A stretch of 64,000 nucleotides of DNA from Rhizobium sp. BK316. GTDB lineage: Bacteria; Pseudomonadota; Alphaproteobacteria; Rhizobiales; Rhizobiaceae. The position numbers were made by a program, and so were the translations under genes. The DNA is taken from the NCBI RefSeq assembly GCF_014193695.1, contig NZ_JACHZR010000006.1, forward strand, positions 186,001 through 250,000. Reading direction: 5' to 3'. The notes under the pieces were generated by a model that was not told where the DNA came from, did no database searches, and was given only the letters and a program-made list of their open reading frames with translations. Position 1 is the first letter of the stretch; every line of letters starts with the position of its first letter. Below, one piece after another: positions 24,076 to 33,148 of this stretch.

Positions 24076-25266
24076 ATGACCTTTTACCGCACAACGCGGC
24101 TGATGCTGTCGAGCGCAGCCATTCTTTCGTTCGCCGGTTCAGCATTCGCGCTCGACGGCCAGGATCTCCTGAAGAAGATCAATGCTCCCTACAGCCAGCA
24201 GGGCGGGATGATTGTCGCCGCGGATGGCGTCGATATCGAGGGCACGACCGTCACGCTCAAGAATGTCAGCGTCAAGCCAGCCGGCAGCGAGCCGCTTTCG
24301 ATCGGCGAGGTCACTCTTTCCGGCGTGGAAGAACAGGATGACGGCAGCTACTATATCGAAGAGGCGGCCTTTCCCGATATCAACTCGTCCAAGGATGGCG
24401 TCACCGTCAAAGTCCAGGAGATGAGCCTCGGCGGCATTTCCGTTCCCGCTCAGCCCGGCGACACCATCGATTCCATGCTCATCGCCGAAAGCGGCCATAC
24501 CGGCGCGATGACGATCGTCAAGGATGGCGTCGAGGTCTTCTCGGTGCTTGAGAGCGAAGCAAACGCGACGCTGCGCGAAGACGAATCCGGCTTCGATTTC
24601 GACGGCACTTTCAAGAGCATCAAGGCCGATCTCAGTCAGGCGGGGGATACTCCGGACAGCAAGGAAGCGATCGAGAAACTGGCGCTTCAGCACGTCCAGG
24701 GTGACATCGCCATGAAGGGTACCTGGGATCTCGAGCCGGGCACGGTCGATCTTTCGGAAATTTCCCTCGACATCACCAACGTCGGCAAGCTGAACTTTGG
24801 CCTCAAGATCTCCGGCTACACGATGGCCTTCATCAAGGCGATGCAGGACGCGGTCAAGCAGTCGGAAGCCAATCCGAACAAGGAAGAAGCACAGCAGGCG
24901 CTCGGCCTCGCCATGCTCGGCCTTGCCCAGCAGTTGACCTTCGATTCCGCTCAGATCCGCTTCGAAGATGCCTCGATCACCAAGCGCGCACTCGACTATG
25001 CCGGTTCGAAGCAGAACGTCTCGGGCCAGCAGATGGCGGATTCGCTGAAGGCCATGACGCCGATCATGCTGGCGCAGCTCAATATTCCGGAACTGCAGAA
25101 TGCGATTTCGGCTGCCGTCAGCACCTTCCTGGACAATCCGAAGAGCTTGACCGTCAAGGCCACGCCGGACAAGCCAGTCGCCTTCCCGATGATTGTCGGT
25201 GCTGCCATGGGTGCACCCAACACGGTGCCGCAGATGCTCGGCGTGAAGGTTTCGGCCAACGATTGA
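24076..25266 (+). CDS. Exported protein of unknown function
   Basis: The 396-residue product starts with a signal peptide, RLMLSSAAILSFAGSAFALD, with cleavage after AFA. The mature part contains beta-rich repeated phrases such as GMIVAADGVDIEGTTVTLKN and EPLSIGEVTLSGVEEQDDGS, and a helical segment MAFIKAMQDAVKQSEANPNK EEAQQALGLAMLGLAQQLTF. Strands and helices alternate in a way that recalls AsmA/DUF945-type periplasmic proteins, but I cannot place it in a family. It stands alone, diverges from parC and ends at a strong bidirectional terminator. A periplasmic or outer membrane-associated role is inferred. Confidence 0.78.
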   Translation: MTFYRTTRLMLSSAAILSFAGSAFALDGQDLLKKINAPYSQQGGMIVAADGVDIEGTTVTLKNVSVKPAGSEPLSIGEVTLSGVEEQDDGSYYIEEAAFPDINSSKDGVTVKVQEMSLGGISVPAQPGDTIDSMLIAESGHTGAMTIVKDGVEVFSVLESEANATLREDESGFDFDGTFKSIKADLSQAGDTPDSKEAIEKLALQHVQGDIAMKGTWDLEPGTVDLSEISLDITNVGKLNFGLKISGYTMAFIKAMQDAVKQSEANPNKEEAQQALGLAMLGLAQQLTFDSAQIRFEDASITKRALDYAGSKQNVSGQQMADSLKAMTPIMLAQLNIPELQNAISAAVSTFLDNPKSLTVKATPDKPVAFPMIVGAAMGAPNTVPQMLGVKVSAND

Positions 25267-25287
25267 GCCTGTTCTGGATCCAAAAAA

Positions 25288-25320
25288 GCCCGGCGATGAT
25301 GAACTCGCCGGGCTCTTTTT
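25288..25320. terminator. Bidirectional terminator between the exported protein gene and aspS
   Basis: The stem GCCCGGCG (25288-25295) pairs with CGCCGGGC (25306-25313); T-rich sequence follows on the plus strand and an A-run precedes it, so it can end transcription from both sides. Confidence 0.9.
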
Positions 25321-25337
25321 GTTGAGGAGCTTGCGCC

Positions 25338-27128
25338 TCAGTCTTTCTTCACTGGCGGGATCGGGCGGATCGCCAGTTCGCGAAGCTGGGTGGGCGTTGC
25401 CGGGGTCGGCGCACCCATCAAGAGGTCCTGAGCCTGCTGGTTCATCGGGAAGAGCGAGATTTCGCGCAGGTTCTTGGCGCCGACGAGCAGCATGACGATG
25501 CGGTCGATACCGAAGGCCGCACCGCCGTGCGGCGGTGCGCCGTACTGGAAGGCGCGATAGAGGCCGCCGAAACGATCTTCGACGTCCTGCTGGGTGAGAC
25601 CCACCTTTTCGAAGGCAGCGACCATGGTTTCCGGCGACTGGTTACGGATCGAGCCCGAGGCGATTTCGAAGCCGTTGCAGACCGCGTCGTACTGGAAGGC
25701 CTTGATGCCAAGCGGATCCTGGTTCTGCAGCGCATCGAGGCCGCCCTGCGGCATCGAGAACGGGTTGTGTGCGAAGTCGACCTTCTTCTCTTCTTCGTTC
25801 CATTCGAAGAACGGGAAGTCGACGATCCAGCACAGTTCGAAACGGTCGCGGTCGATGAGGTTCAGCTCGTCGCCCGCGCGGGTACGCGCTTCGCCTGCGA
25901 ACTTGTAGAACTTTTCCGGCTCGCCGGCGACGAAGAAGCAGGCATCGCCATCACCGAGGCCGAGCTGCGTGCGGATAGCATCGGTGCGCTCTTCGCCGAT
26001 ATTCTTGGCGAGCGGGCCGGCACCCTCAAGCTTTTCGCCTTCCTTGCGCCAGAAGATATAGCCGAGGCCGGGCTGGCCCTGGCTCTGCGCCCAGGCGTTC
26101 ATGCGGTCGCAGAAAGCGCGCGAACCACCAGTCTTGGCCGGGATCGCCCAGACCTGAACCTTGGGGTTGGAGGCGATCATGTTAGCGAAGACCTTGAAGC
26201 CGGAGCCGGCGAAATGGTCGGTCACGGCTTCCATGACGATCGGGTTACGCAGGTCCGGCTTGTCGGTGCCATATTTGCGGATCGCTTCGTCATAAGGGAT
26301 GCGCGGCCATTCCTTGGTGACCGGCTTGCCTTCGGCAAACTCTTCGAAAATGCCGGTCATCAGCGGACCCATCGTGTTCCAGACGTCTTCCTGGGTCACG
26401 AAGCTCATTTCGAGGTCGAGCTGGTAGAATTCGCCCGGCAGGCGGTCGGCGCGCGGATCTTCGTCACGGAAGCACGGCGCGATCTGGAAGTAGCGGTCGA
26501 AACCGGCAACCATCAGCAGCTGCTTGTACTGCTGCGGAGCCTGCGGCAGTGCGTAGAAAGTGCCGGGATGGATGCGGCTCGGCACTAGGAAGTCGCGTGC
26601 GCCTTCCGGGGAGGATGCCGTCAGGATCGGCGTCGTATATTCGGTGAAACCGACATTGCCCATTTCGCGGCGCATGGCGGAGATCACCTGCGTGCGCTTG
26701 ACGATGTTCCGGTGCAGCGTCTCGCGGCGCAGATCGAGGAAGCGGTATTTGAGGCGAACCTCTTCCGGATAGTCCGGCTCACCGAAGACCGGCAGCGGCA
26801 GTTCCTTGGCAGCAGAGAGAACTTCGATCTCCTGCGCGTAGAGCTCAATCTCGCCGGTCGGCATGTTCTTGTTGACGGTATCTTCGGTACGGGCCTTGAC
26901 GAGGCCGTCGACGCGGATGACCCATTCGCCGCGAACGGTTTCTGCCTGCTTGAAAGCCGGCGAATCCGGGTCGGCAACGATCTGCGTCGTGCCGTAATGG
27001 TCGCGAAGGTCGATGAACAGCACGCCGCCATGATCTCGGACACGATGGACCCAGCCGGAAATACGGACAGTCGAGCCGACGTCCGATTTGCGAAGAGCGG
27101 CGCATGTGTGGCTGCGGTAGCGGTGCAT
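25338..27128 (-). CDS. aspS: Aspartyl-tRNA synthetase
   Basis: The 596-residue enzyme charges tRNA-Asp (and, as in many alphaproteobacteria, probably also tRNA-Asn). The OB-fold anticodon domain starts CAALRKSDVGSTVRISGWVH RVRDHGGVLFIDLRD. Class II motif 2 appears as YFQIAPCFRDEDPRADRLPG EFYQLD and motif 3 as GAAFGIDRIVMLLVG. The bacterial insert domain is present. I chose ATG 27128 (MHRYRSHTCAAL), the conserved family start; the frame stays open for 29 further codons upstream without a ribosome site. Confidence 0.97.
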   Translation of the reverse strand: MHRYRSHTCAALRKSDVGSTVRISGWVHRVRDHGGVLFIDLRDHYGTTQIVADPDSPAFKQAETVRGEWVIRVDGLVKARTEDTVNKNMPTGEIELYAQEIEVLSAAKELPLPVFGEPDYPEEVRLKYRFLDLRRETLHRNIVKRTQVISAMRREMGNVGFTEYTTPILTASSPEGARDFLVPSRIHPGTFYALPQAPQQYKQLLMVAGFDRYFQIAPCFRDEDPRADRLPGEFYQLDLEMSFVTQEDVWNTMGPLMTGIFEEFAEGKPVTKEWPRIPYDEAIRKYGTDKPDLRNPIVMEAVTDHFAGSGFKVFANMIASNPKVQVWAIPAKTGGSRAFCDRMNAWAQSQGQPGLGYIFWRKEGEKLEGAGPLAKNIGEERTDAIRTQLGLGDGDACFFVAGEPEKFYKFAGEARTRAGDELNLIDRDRFELCWIVDFPFFEWNEEEKKVDFAHNPFSMPQGGLDALQNQDPLGIKAFQYDAVCNGFEIASGSIRNQSPETMVAAFEKVGLTQQDVEDRFGGLYRAFQYGAPPHGGAAFGIDRIVMLLVGAKNLREISLFPMNQQAQDLLMGAPTPATPTQLRELAIRPIPPVKKD

Positions 27129-27379
27129 GATCTCAATTCCTGGTATTTGGCTTAAGACGGCGGCATGGTCCGCAGACCTGCAGCGCCGACAAGAAAATCG
27201 GGCGGACAAGCGCATGGACGCTTTGATTTGTCAAGACTTGGCGCGGCCGACGGGCCGTTTGCGTCAGCGTTTCCGAGGGAGTTGCGGTGCTCGCGCTGCG
27301 GCAGTTTGGCAGAAGCCAGCATATTGATGAAGACGGCAGTCAACTTTAAAAGGAGGCATCTTCAAAGACGGAGTTTCCG

Positions 27380-28771
27380 ATGCCCCTGCTCACACGCCGC
27401 AACCTCATCAAGGCTTCCGCTGTCGCCGGCGCCTATGGTGCGGGCATGGCCATTGCGGGACGGTTCGGGCTGGCGGAAGCCGCACCCGAGCCGCGTGTGC
27501 TGACGGCACGCAGGACGGAAGCACAGATCGTCGATGCAGCCGCAACCAAGGATATCATGACATGGGGAGACGAAGGCCTGCCGCCGGTGCTGAGGATGCC
27601 GCGGGGAAAACCCTATGCGGCGCGGCTGAGCAACAGCCTCGAAGAGCCGACGACGATCCATTGGCACGGGCTGCGCATCGACAACAAGATGGACGGCGTG
27701 CCCTTCATGACGCAGCCCTATGTCTATACCGGCGACAGCTTCGATTATCTCTTCACGCCACCGGATGCCGGCACCTTCTGGTATCACCCGCACTGCAACA
27801 CGCTGACCCAGATGGGTCATGGAATGACGGGCGTACTTGTCGTGGAAGATCCATCGGATCCCATCTTCGATGCGGAGGTCGTGCTCAATCTGCGCGACTG
27901 GCGGCTCGGCGGCGATGGACAGTTCATCGCGCCGTTTCGTCCGCGCGATGCGGCCAAGGCCGGTACATATGGCACGATACGTACCGCAAACTGGCATCAG
28001 GAGCCGGCATATGACGCACCTGCGGGTGGGCTGATCCGCCTGCGCATCGCCGCCACCGATGTGACCCGCATCTTCCAGCTTAAAATGGAAGGTGCCGATG
28101 CGACGGTCATTGCCATCGACGGCAATCCGGTGCCGAAGCGCTTCCCGCTCGACCTCCTGCAGATCGGTCCGGGGCAGCGGCTCGATCTTGCCGTTCGCAT
28201 GCCCGACAGCGAGGGTGCGGTCGCGACGCTCGAAGATATCCGTGGTACGACGCCGAAGGTGATCGCGAGCCTGCGCGCCATCGGCCAGTCGCTGAAACGC
28301 GATATCGGCGATCTCGGCGCGCTCGCGGAAAATCCGGTGCCGAAGGCCGATCTCTCGTCTGCGGAAACAATCCCGCTGGTGCTGTCCGCTACCGCAGAGA
28401 ACGCGGCCGTCGACAGCATTTGCGGCACGCTCGGCTACAGCTTCTGGGCCATCAACAAGGTGCCGTGGCCGGGCGACACGTCCGATCCGACTGCGCCGCT
28501 CGCCGAGCTGAAGCTCGGCAAGAGCTACATCTTCAATCTGGAAAATGTCACGCCGCACACCCACCCGATCCATCTGCACGGCATGAGCTTCACTGTCATC
28601 TCGTCCTCGACGCGCCAAGTCATGCCGCTGATGTCCGATACCTACCTCGTACAACCGGATGAGAAGGTGCAACTCGCTTTCGTCGCCGACAATCCCGGCG
28701 ACTGGGTGCTGCATTGCCATATCATCGAGCACCAGAAGACCGGCATGACGAGCTACGTTCGCGTGGTTTGA
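27380..28771 (+). CDS. Tat-exported multicopper oxidase
   Basis: The 463-residue protein is a three-domain multicopper oxidase of the SufI/CueO/laccase group. A Tat signal opens it: TRRNLIKASAVAGAYGAGMA followed by GLAEA. The four copper motifs are all present: TTIHWHGLRIDN, GTFWYHPHCNTLTQMG, TPHTHPIHLHGMSF and VLHCHIIEHQKTGM, the last with the T1-copper Cys, His and Met. It should be an active periplasmic oxidase of copper or phenolic compounds; the substrate is not decided by sequence. AAGGAGG precedes the gene at 27349-27355. The frame stays open after its stop (see 28772-29119). Confidence 0.93.
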   Translation: MPLLTRRNLIKASAVAGAYGAGMAIAGRFGLAEAAPEPRVLTARRTEAQIVDAAATKDIMTWGDEGLPPVLRMPRGKPYAARLSNSLEEPTTIHWHGLRIDNKMDGVPFMTQPYVYTGDSFDYLFTPPDAGTFWYHPHCNTLTQMGHGMTGVLVVEDPSDPIFDAEVVLNLRDWRLGGDGQFIAPFRPRDAAKAGTYGTIRTANWHQEPAYDAPAGGLIRLRIAATDVTRIFQLKMEGADATVIAIDGNPVPKRFPLDLLQIGPGQRLDLAVRMPDSEGAVATLEDIRGTTPKVIASLRAIGQSLKRDIGDLGALAENPVPKADLSSAETIPLVLSATAENAAVDSICGTLGYSFWAINKVPWPGDTSDPTAPLAELKLGKSYIFNLENVTPHTHPIHLHGMSFTVISSSTRQVMPLMSDTYLVQPDEKVQLAFVADNPGDWVLHCHIIEHQKTGMTSYVRVV

Positions 28772-28912
28772 TATGATGACGCTTTCGGAACCAAATATCT
28801 GGCAAATGCGACCGACAGGGCATCAACGTCCTGTCTGACGGTTGGGGTTTTCGCCCCGATCGCCGCGGCGCTTTATTCCGCAACAGGGACTATTGCTTCA
28901 ACCTTCACGTTC

Positions 28913-29119
28913 GTGATCGGTGCCTTCTGTTGGCTTTCGGCCGCGGTTGCATTACATTTGGCAGGAAGACGCGCACTTAAAGGTCTGCCCCTAATGAGCG
29001 GCATCGAAATCTTCGCCTTTATTATCCTGCCGGCGATGGTCGCCATCGGCGGGTGGGTTGCCGTGCTCGCGAACGAACGCAGCAACCGCAGAAAACATCG
29101 CCTGCATCCCGGCGAATAA
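28913..29119 (+). CDS. Possible small membrane protein
   Basis: A GTG at 28913 opens a 68-codon frame with two hydrophobic segments (GAFCWLSAAVALHLAG and IEIFAFIILPAMVAIGGWVA) and a basic end, NERSNRRKHRLHPGE. The positive tail after a helix is typical of small membrane proteins. No clear ribosome site precedes the GTG. The same frame is open back to the stop of the multicopper oxidase gene, and its translation there (VGVFAPIAAALYSATGT) is also hydrophobic, so the true start is uncertain. It may be real or a remnant. Confidence 0.4.
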   Translation: MIGAFCWLSAAVALHLAGRRALKGLPLMSGIEIFAFIILPAMVAIGGWVAVLANERSNRRKHRLHPGE

Positions 29120-29214
29120 GACTTCGCGAAGGTGAAGCCCGCTCACCGTATTGACATATCTCTTCGAAAGGGGAAGGAAGGTTTAACCGACCTCTTCCTT
29201 GCGAATGAACTGAT

Positions 29215-30366
29215 ATGATCGAAACCACCGCCGATCTGGCGGCCGCCTGCAAAGAGCTGGCCAAGTCCGATTTCATTACCATCGATACTGAATTCCTGCG
29301 TGAAACGACCTTCTGGCCGGAACTGTGCCTGATCCAGATGGCGAGCCCGACGGTGGAAGTACTGGTCGATCCGCTGGCGAGGGATATCGATCTTTCACCC
29401 TTCTTCGAGCTGATGGCCAATCCTGATGTGCTGAAGGTGTTTCATGCAGCGCGGCAGGATATTGAAATCATCTTCAATCGCGGCAACCTCATCCCTCACC
29501 CGATCTTCGATACGCAGGTCGCCGCCATGGTCTGCGGCTTCGGCGACAGCGTCTCCTACGACCAGCTCATCAGCCGCACGAAGAACGTCCATATCGACAA
29601 GTCTTCGCGCTTCACGGACTGGAGCCGCCGGCCGCTCTCCGACAAGCAGCTCGAATATGCGCTGGCCGACGTCACCCATCTGCGCGACGCCTATCTCTAT
29701 CTCAAGGCGGAACTGGAGCGCGAAGGCCGCGCTTCCTGGCTGCGCGAGGAAATGGACATTCTGGAATCGCGCGAGACCTACGACATCCATCCTGACGATG
29801 CCTGGCAGCGCCTGAAGCTGCGCCTGCGCAAACCGCAGGAACTGGCGATCCTGAAATATGTCGCCGCCTGGCGCGAGCGCGAGGCCCGCTCCCGCAACGT
29901 GCCGCGTTCGCGCGTGCTGAAGGACGACGCGATCTACGAGATCGCCCAGCAGCAGCCGAAGGATGCCGAAGCATTGGGCCGCCTGCGGACAATTCCGAAG
30001 GGCTGGGAGCGCTCGGCTACCGGAGGGGCGGTGCTCGAAGCCGTCAACACCGCGCTTGCACTGCCACGGTCCGAAATGCCGCATGTACCGCGCCAGGCAC
30101 AGCCGCCGGAAGGTGCTGCAGCGGCGGTCGAGCTTCTCAAAGTGCTGCTCAAGCTGATCTCCGAAAAGCATGGCGTGGCGCCCAAGGTGATTGCCAACAG
30201 CGACGACCTCGACAGGATCGCGGCTGAGGGCGAAACGGCCGATGTGGGCGCGATGCATGGCTGGCGGCGCGATCTTTTCGGCGAGCCGGCGCTACAGCTC
30301 ATCCGCGGCGAGATCGCCCTGCGCTTCGCCGGTCGCAAGGTCGAGACCGTCGCGCTGCCGGCTTAA
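29215..30366 (+). CDS. rnd: Ribonuclease D
   Basis: RNase D is a 3'-5' exonuclease that trims tRNA precursors. The 383-residue protein has the DEDD exonuclease motifs: FITIDTEFLRETTFWPELCL (Exo I, Asp and Glu), VLKVFHAARQDIEIIF (Exo II) and LEYALADVTHLRDAYLYL (Exo III, Tyr and Asp). The HRDC-like domain follows with RKPQELAILKYVAAWREREA RSRNVPRSRVLKDD. The length is normal. No strong ribosome site is seen before ATG 29215. Downstream lies a degenerate Rhizobium-type repeat and the cyclase gene. Confidence 0.96.
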   Translation: MIETTADLAAACKELAKSDFITIDTEFLRETTFWPELCLIQMASPTVEVLVDPLARDIDLSPFFELMANPDVLKVFHAARQDIEIIFNRGNLIPHPIFDTQVAAMVCGFGDSVSYDQLISRTKNVHIDKSSRFTDWSRRPLSDKQLEYALADVTHLRDAYLYLKAELEREGRASWLREEMDILESRETYDIHPDDAWQRLKLRLRKPQELAILKYVAAWREREARSRNVPRSRVLKDDAIYEIAQQQPKDAEALGRLRTIPKGWERSATGGAVLEAVNTALALPRSEMPHVPRQAQPPEGAAAAVELLKVLLKLISEKHGVAPKVIANSDDLDRIAAEGETADVGAMHGWRRDLFGEPALQLIRGEIALRFAGRKVETVALPA

Positions 30367-30411
30367 GCAGTTTCAAACCTTCAGGTTCGCCGACCGCACT
30401 TCAAATCGTTG

Positions 30412-30466
30412 TTACGCATGTCGTTGTCGCAAAACAACTGCACAGTTTTTCGCGACCTGCCTTAAA
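30412..30466. repeat. Degenerate copy of a Rhizobium intergenic repeat after rnd
   Basis: TTACGCATGTCGTTGTCGCA followed by AAACAACTGCACAGTTTT and CGCGACCTGCC aligns with the repeat after purN, where TTACGCA, CGCAAAACCGCTGCACAC and TTTTGC occur in the same order. The flanking halves GTCGTTGTCGC and GCGACCTGC can pair. Confidence 0.6.
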
Positions 30467-30537
30467 TTCGAAATGTCTTGACCATAGCACTGCGCGGGAA
30501 ACAATAGCCGAATGACGTGCTTCGGCGAAAGGGCGGC

Positions 30538-31599
30538 ATGAGAGAGATATCCCCGACGCAGAACTGGATCCTGATCGCGCTCGTCCTGGCACTCAGCGGC
30601 GTGGTCTACGATCTTTACTACTATAGCGGCCAGACGCCCATCATCGGAGCGATCTTCGCGCTCTTCATCGGCATGCCGATCCTCGCCTTCGAGCGCAGGG
30701 TATTCTTGCGCGGCCTCTACCGGCGCATTCAGAGATTTCCGACACTGCTCTTCATCATCACCGAGCTCGTCATCTATGAAATCCTGATGAGCATCGGCTT
30801 TGCGGCTGCCGGTTTCCTTCTCACTCTGCTGGGCGCTCTGAAGCCACCGAAGATGATCGACGTGCTGATCATGCCGTTCGATATCTTTCTCTATGCGCTT
30901 GCTGTCTGCACGATGCTGATCTTCCTGCTCAGGGTGCGCGAATTGCTGGGGCGCGAAGTCTTCGTCAGCATGCTGGTCAGCCGCTACCGCAATCCGGCGA
31001 AGGAAGAGCGCGTCTTCCTGTTCATCGATCTCGCCGAGTCCACCGCCTTTGCCGAAAAGCATGGGGACCTGCGCGCGCAACAGCTTCTGAGTTCGCTGTT
31101 TGCGGCCTTCGCAGAGCCGGTGCGGCGCCACAAGGGCATGATCAACGACTATGTGGGCGATGCGGCGATCATCACCTGGCCCTTAGCGCGCGGCACCAAG
31201 AATGCTCGTTGCGTGCGATGCCTTTTCGATATCCTCGCCGATATCGAAGCTAATGCCGCAAGCTGGAAGAAGAGCTACGGTCATGTGCCGAAGCTCAGGG
31301 CCGCTCTTCACGGCGGCAGTGTCATTACCGCCGAAGTCGGCGTCGATCATCACAAGATCAGCTTCTTCGGCGATACCGTGAACACCACGGCGCGGCTGGA
31401 GTCGCTTTGCCGGACGCTGAACCGGCCGGTGCTGATTTCCGCAGAGCTTGCCCAACGTATGACGCTTCCCGAGGATATCGTCGGCGAAAACCTCGGCAAT
31501 CACGCGGTGCGCGGACGCGGCCAGGGGCTCGATGTCGTCGCCCTTTCTTCGCGCGCCGTGACCGTTCTCAATCAGCCGGCAACCCTGCGGCGCGGTTGA
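30538..31599 (+). CDS. Membrane-anchored class III adenylate/guanylate cyclase
   Basis: The 353-residue protein has an N-terminal membrane part of four helices (NWILIALVLALSGVVYDLYY, IIGAIFALFIGMPILAF, LLFIITELVIYEILMSIGFA, IFLYALAVCTMLIFLL). A cytoplasmic class III cyclase domain starts near residue 150. Metal-binding Asp residues are seen in RVFLFIDLAESTAFAEKHGD and INDYVGDAAIITW, and the transition-state Asn/Arg pair in SFFGDTVNTTARLES. It should make cAMP or cGMP; the choice is not certain. I chose ATG 30538 (MREISPTQNW) because GAAAGGG precedes it; a GTG at 30517 is an alternative. Rhizobia have many such cyclases. Confidence 0.9.
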   Translation: MREISPTQNWILIALVLALSGVVYDLYYYSGQTPIIGAIFALFIGMPILAFERRVFLRGLYRRIQRFPTLLFIITELVIYEILMSIGFAAAGFLLTLLGALKPPKMIDVLIMPFDIFLYALAVCTMLIFLLRVRELLGREVFVSMLVSRYRNPAKEERVFLFIDLAESTAFAEKHGDLRAQQLLSSLFAAFAEPVRRHKGMINDYVGDAAIITWPLARGTKNARCVRCLFDILADIEANAASWKKSYGHVPKLRAALHGGSVITAEVGVDHHKISFFGDTVNTTARLESLCRTLNRPVLISAELAQRMTLPEDIVGENLGNHAVRGRGQGLDVVALSSRAVTVLNQPATLRRG

Positions 31600-31708
31600 G
31601 CCGGGGCTTTATCCACACGTCACCAAAGCTTCACCCAACCGTCAATGTGCCGACATGAATGCCCTGCTAAGCGGATGGCGCTTTTGCACTCCGTTCTATG
31701 GGGACATC

Positions 31709-33067
31709 ATGAAGAACGTTCTTTTTGCTTCCGTATCACTTTTCATGCTCGTCGCAGGCTCCGCCTCCGCCGACCAGCAGCATTTCCCGGCGAAGCTCGC
31801 CGGCCAGGCCATCCTGCCTGCCAACACGCTGACCCCGGCCCCGGCCGATGCACCGGCCTTCCTGAAGACCTCCGGCAAGTTCACGACGCCGGACCGCAAG
31901 CGCACCGAAAAGCTCGGCACGATTGCCGGCAAGGACGGCGCCCGCGTCACCGACGTCAAGCTGCCGCTCGACGGTCAGCCGATCCAGGGCTTCTCCGGCA
32001 TCAAGACCATGCCCGACGGCACCTTCTGGACGCTCTCGGACAACGGCTTCGGTTCGAAGTTTACCTCGTCCGATTCCATGCTGTTCCTGCATCAGCTGAA
32101 GTTCGACTGGAACGCCAACAAGGTTGATGTCGTCAAGAACGTCTTCCTGTCCGACCCGAACAAGATCGCTCCATTCCCGATCGTCACGGAAGCCTCCGAT
32201 ACGCGCTACCTCACCGGCGCCGATTTCGACATCGAATCCGTTCAGCCGGTTGCCGACGGCTTCTGGCTCGGCGACGAGTTCGGCCCGTTCCTCCTGAAGA
32301 TCGACACCGAAGGCCGCCTGACGGACGTCATCCCCACCACGCTCGACGGCAAGCCGGTCCTGTCCCCCGACAATCCGCTGATCCAGCTGCCGGGCAACCC
32401 GGCCGCCAAGAACCCGGTCTTCAACCTGAAGCGCTCCGGCGGCTTCGAAGGCCTGGCCATGTCGAAGGACGGCTCCAAGCTCTACGGCCTGCTCGAAGGC
32501 GCCATCTATCAGGATGACGGCAAGATGGAATCGGTTGACGGCCACACCGCCATCCGCGTCATCGAATTCGACGTCGCTTCCAAGAAGTGGACCGGCCGCA
32601 GCTGGCTCTATCCGTTCGAAGACAAGGGCGCCTCGATCGGCGACTTCAACATGCTCGACGAGTCCACCGCTCTCGTTATCGAACGCGACAATGGCGCCGG
32701 CACGAAGGACAAGGCCTGCGCCGATCCCAAGCAGCCGAAGCCGGATTGCTTCGAAGCTCCGGCGGAGCTGAAGCGCGTCTACAAGATCGAGTTCAATGAC
32801 GCCAACGCCGGCAAGGCCGTTCGCAAGATCGGCTATATCGACCTGCTGAACATCCAGGATCCGGACAACAAGAAGAAGGCCGGAGACATCGCCGGCGTCT
32901 ACAACATGCCGTTCGTGACGATCGAAAACGTCGACCGGGTCGACGCCACGCACATCATCATCGGCAACGACAACAACCTGCCCTTCTCGGCCGGCCGCGC
33001 CGTCGACAAGGCTGACAACAACGAGTTCAGCATCCTCGAAGTTGGCGAGTTCCTGAACGCGAAGTAA
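31709..33067 (+). CDS. Exported esterase-like/phytase-like protein
   Basis: The 452-residue protein has a signal peptide (KNVLFASVSLFMLVAGSASA) and matches the domain called esterase-like activity of phytase, a beta-propeller-type fold. Characteristic parts are GFSGIKTMPDGTFWTLSDNG, VADGFWLGDEFGPFLLKI, GGFEGLAMSKDGSKLYGLLE and FVTIENVDRVDATHIIIGND. It should be periplasmic and may release phosphate from esters; the substrate is unknown. I chose ATG 31709 at the signal peptide; an in-frame ATG 54 bases upstream gives a less likely leader. It ends at a strong terminator. Its place beside ppx and ppk may be more than chance in phosphate supply, but that is inference. Confidence 0.85.
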   Translation: MKNVLFASVSLFMLVAGSASADQQHFPAKLAGQAILPANTLTPAPADAPAFLKTSGKFTTPDRKRTEKLGTIAGKDGARVTDVKLPLDGQPIQGFSGIKTMPDGTFWTLSDNGFGSKFTSSDSMLFLHQLKFDWNANKVDVVKNVFLSDPNKIAPFPIVTEASDTRYLTGADFDIESVQPVADGFWLGDEFGPFLLKIDTEGRLTDVIPTTLDGKPVLSPDNPLIQLPGNPAAKNPVFNLKRSGGFEGLAMSKDGSKLYGLLEGAIYQDDGKMESVDGHTAIRVIEFDVASKKWTGRSWLYPFEDKGASIGDFNMLDESTALVIERDNGAGTKDKACADPKQPKPDCFEAPAELKRVYKIEFNDANAGKAVRKIGYIDLLNIQDPDNKKKAGDIAGVYNMPFVTIENVDRVDATHIIIGNDNNLPFSAGRAVDKADNNEFSILEVGEFLNAK

Positions 33068-33088
33068 TTCGTGTTTGAAGTGATTGAG

Positions 33089-33119
33089 AGGGCGGCGCGA
33101 AAGTGCCGCCCTTTTTTTT
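33089..33119 (+). terminator. Terminator of the phytase-like gene
   Basis: AGGGCGGC (33089-33096) pairs with GCCGCCCT (33105-33112) and is followed by eight T. Confidence 0.93.
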
Positions 33120-33148
33120 GGCCGCAAGGCAGCCCTGGTCGGATCGGC

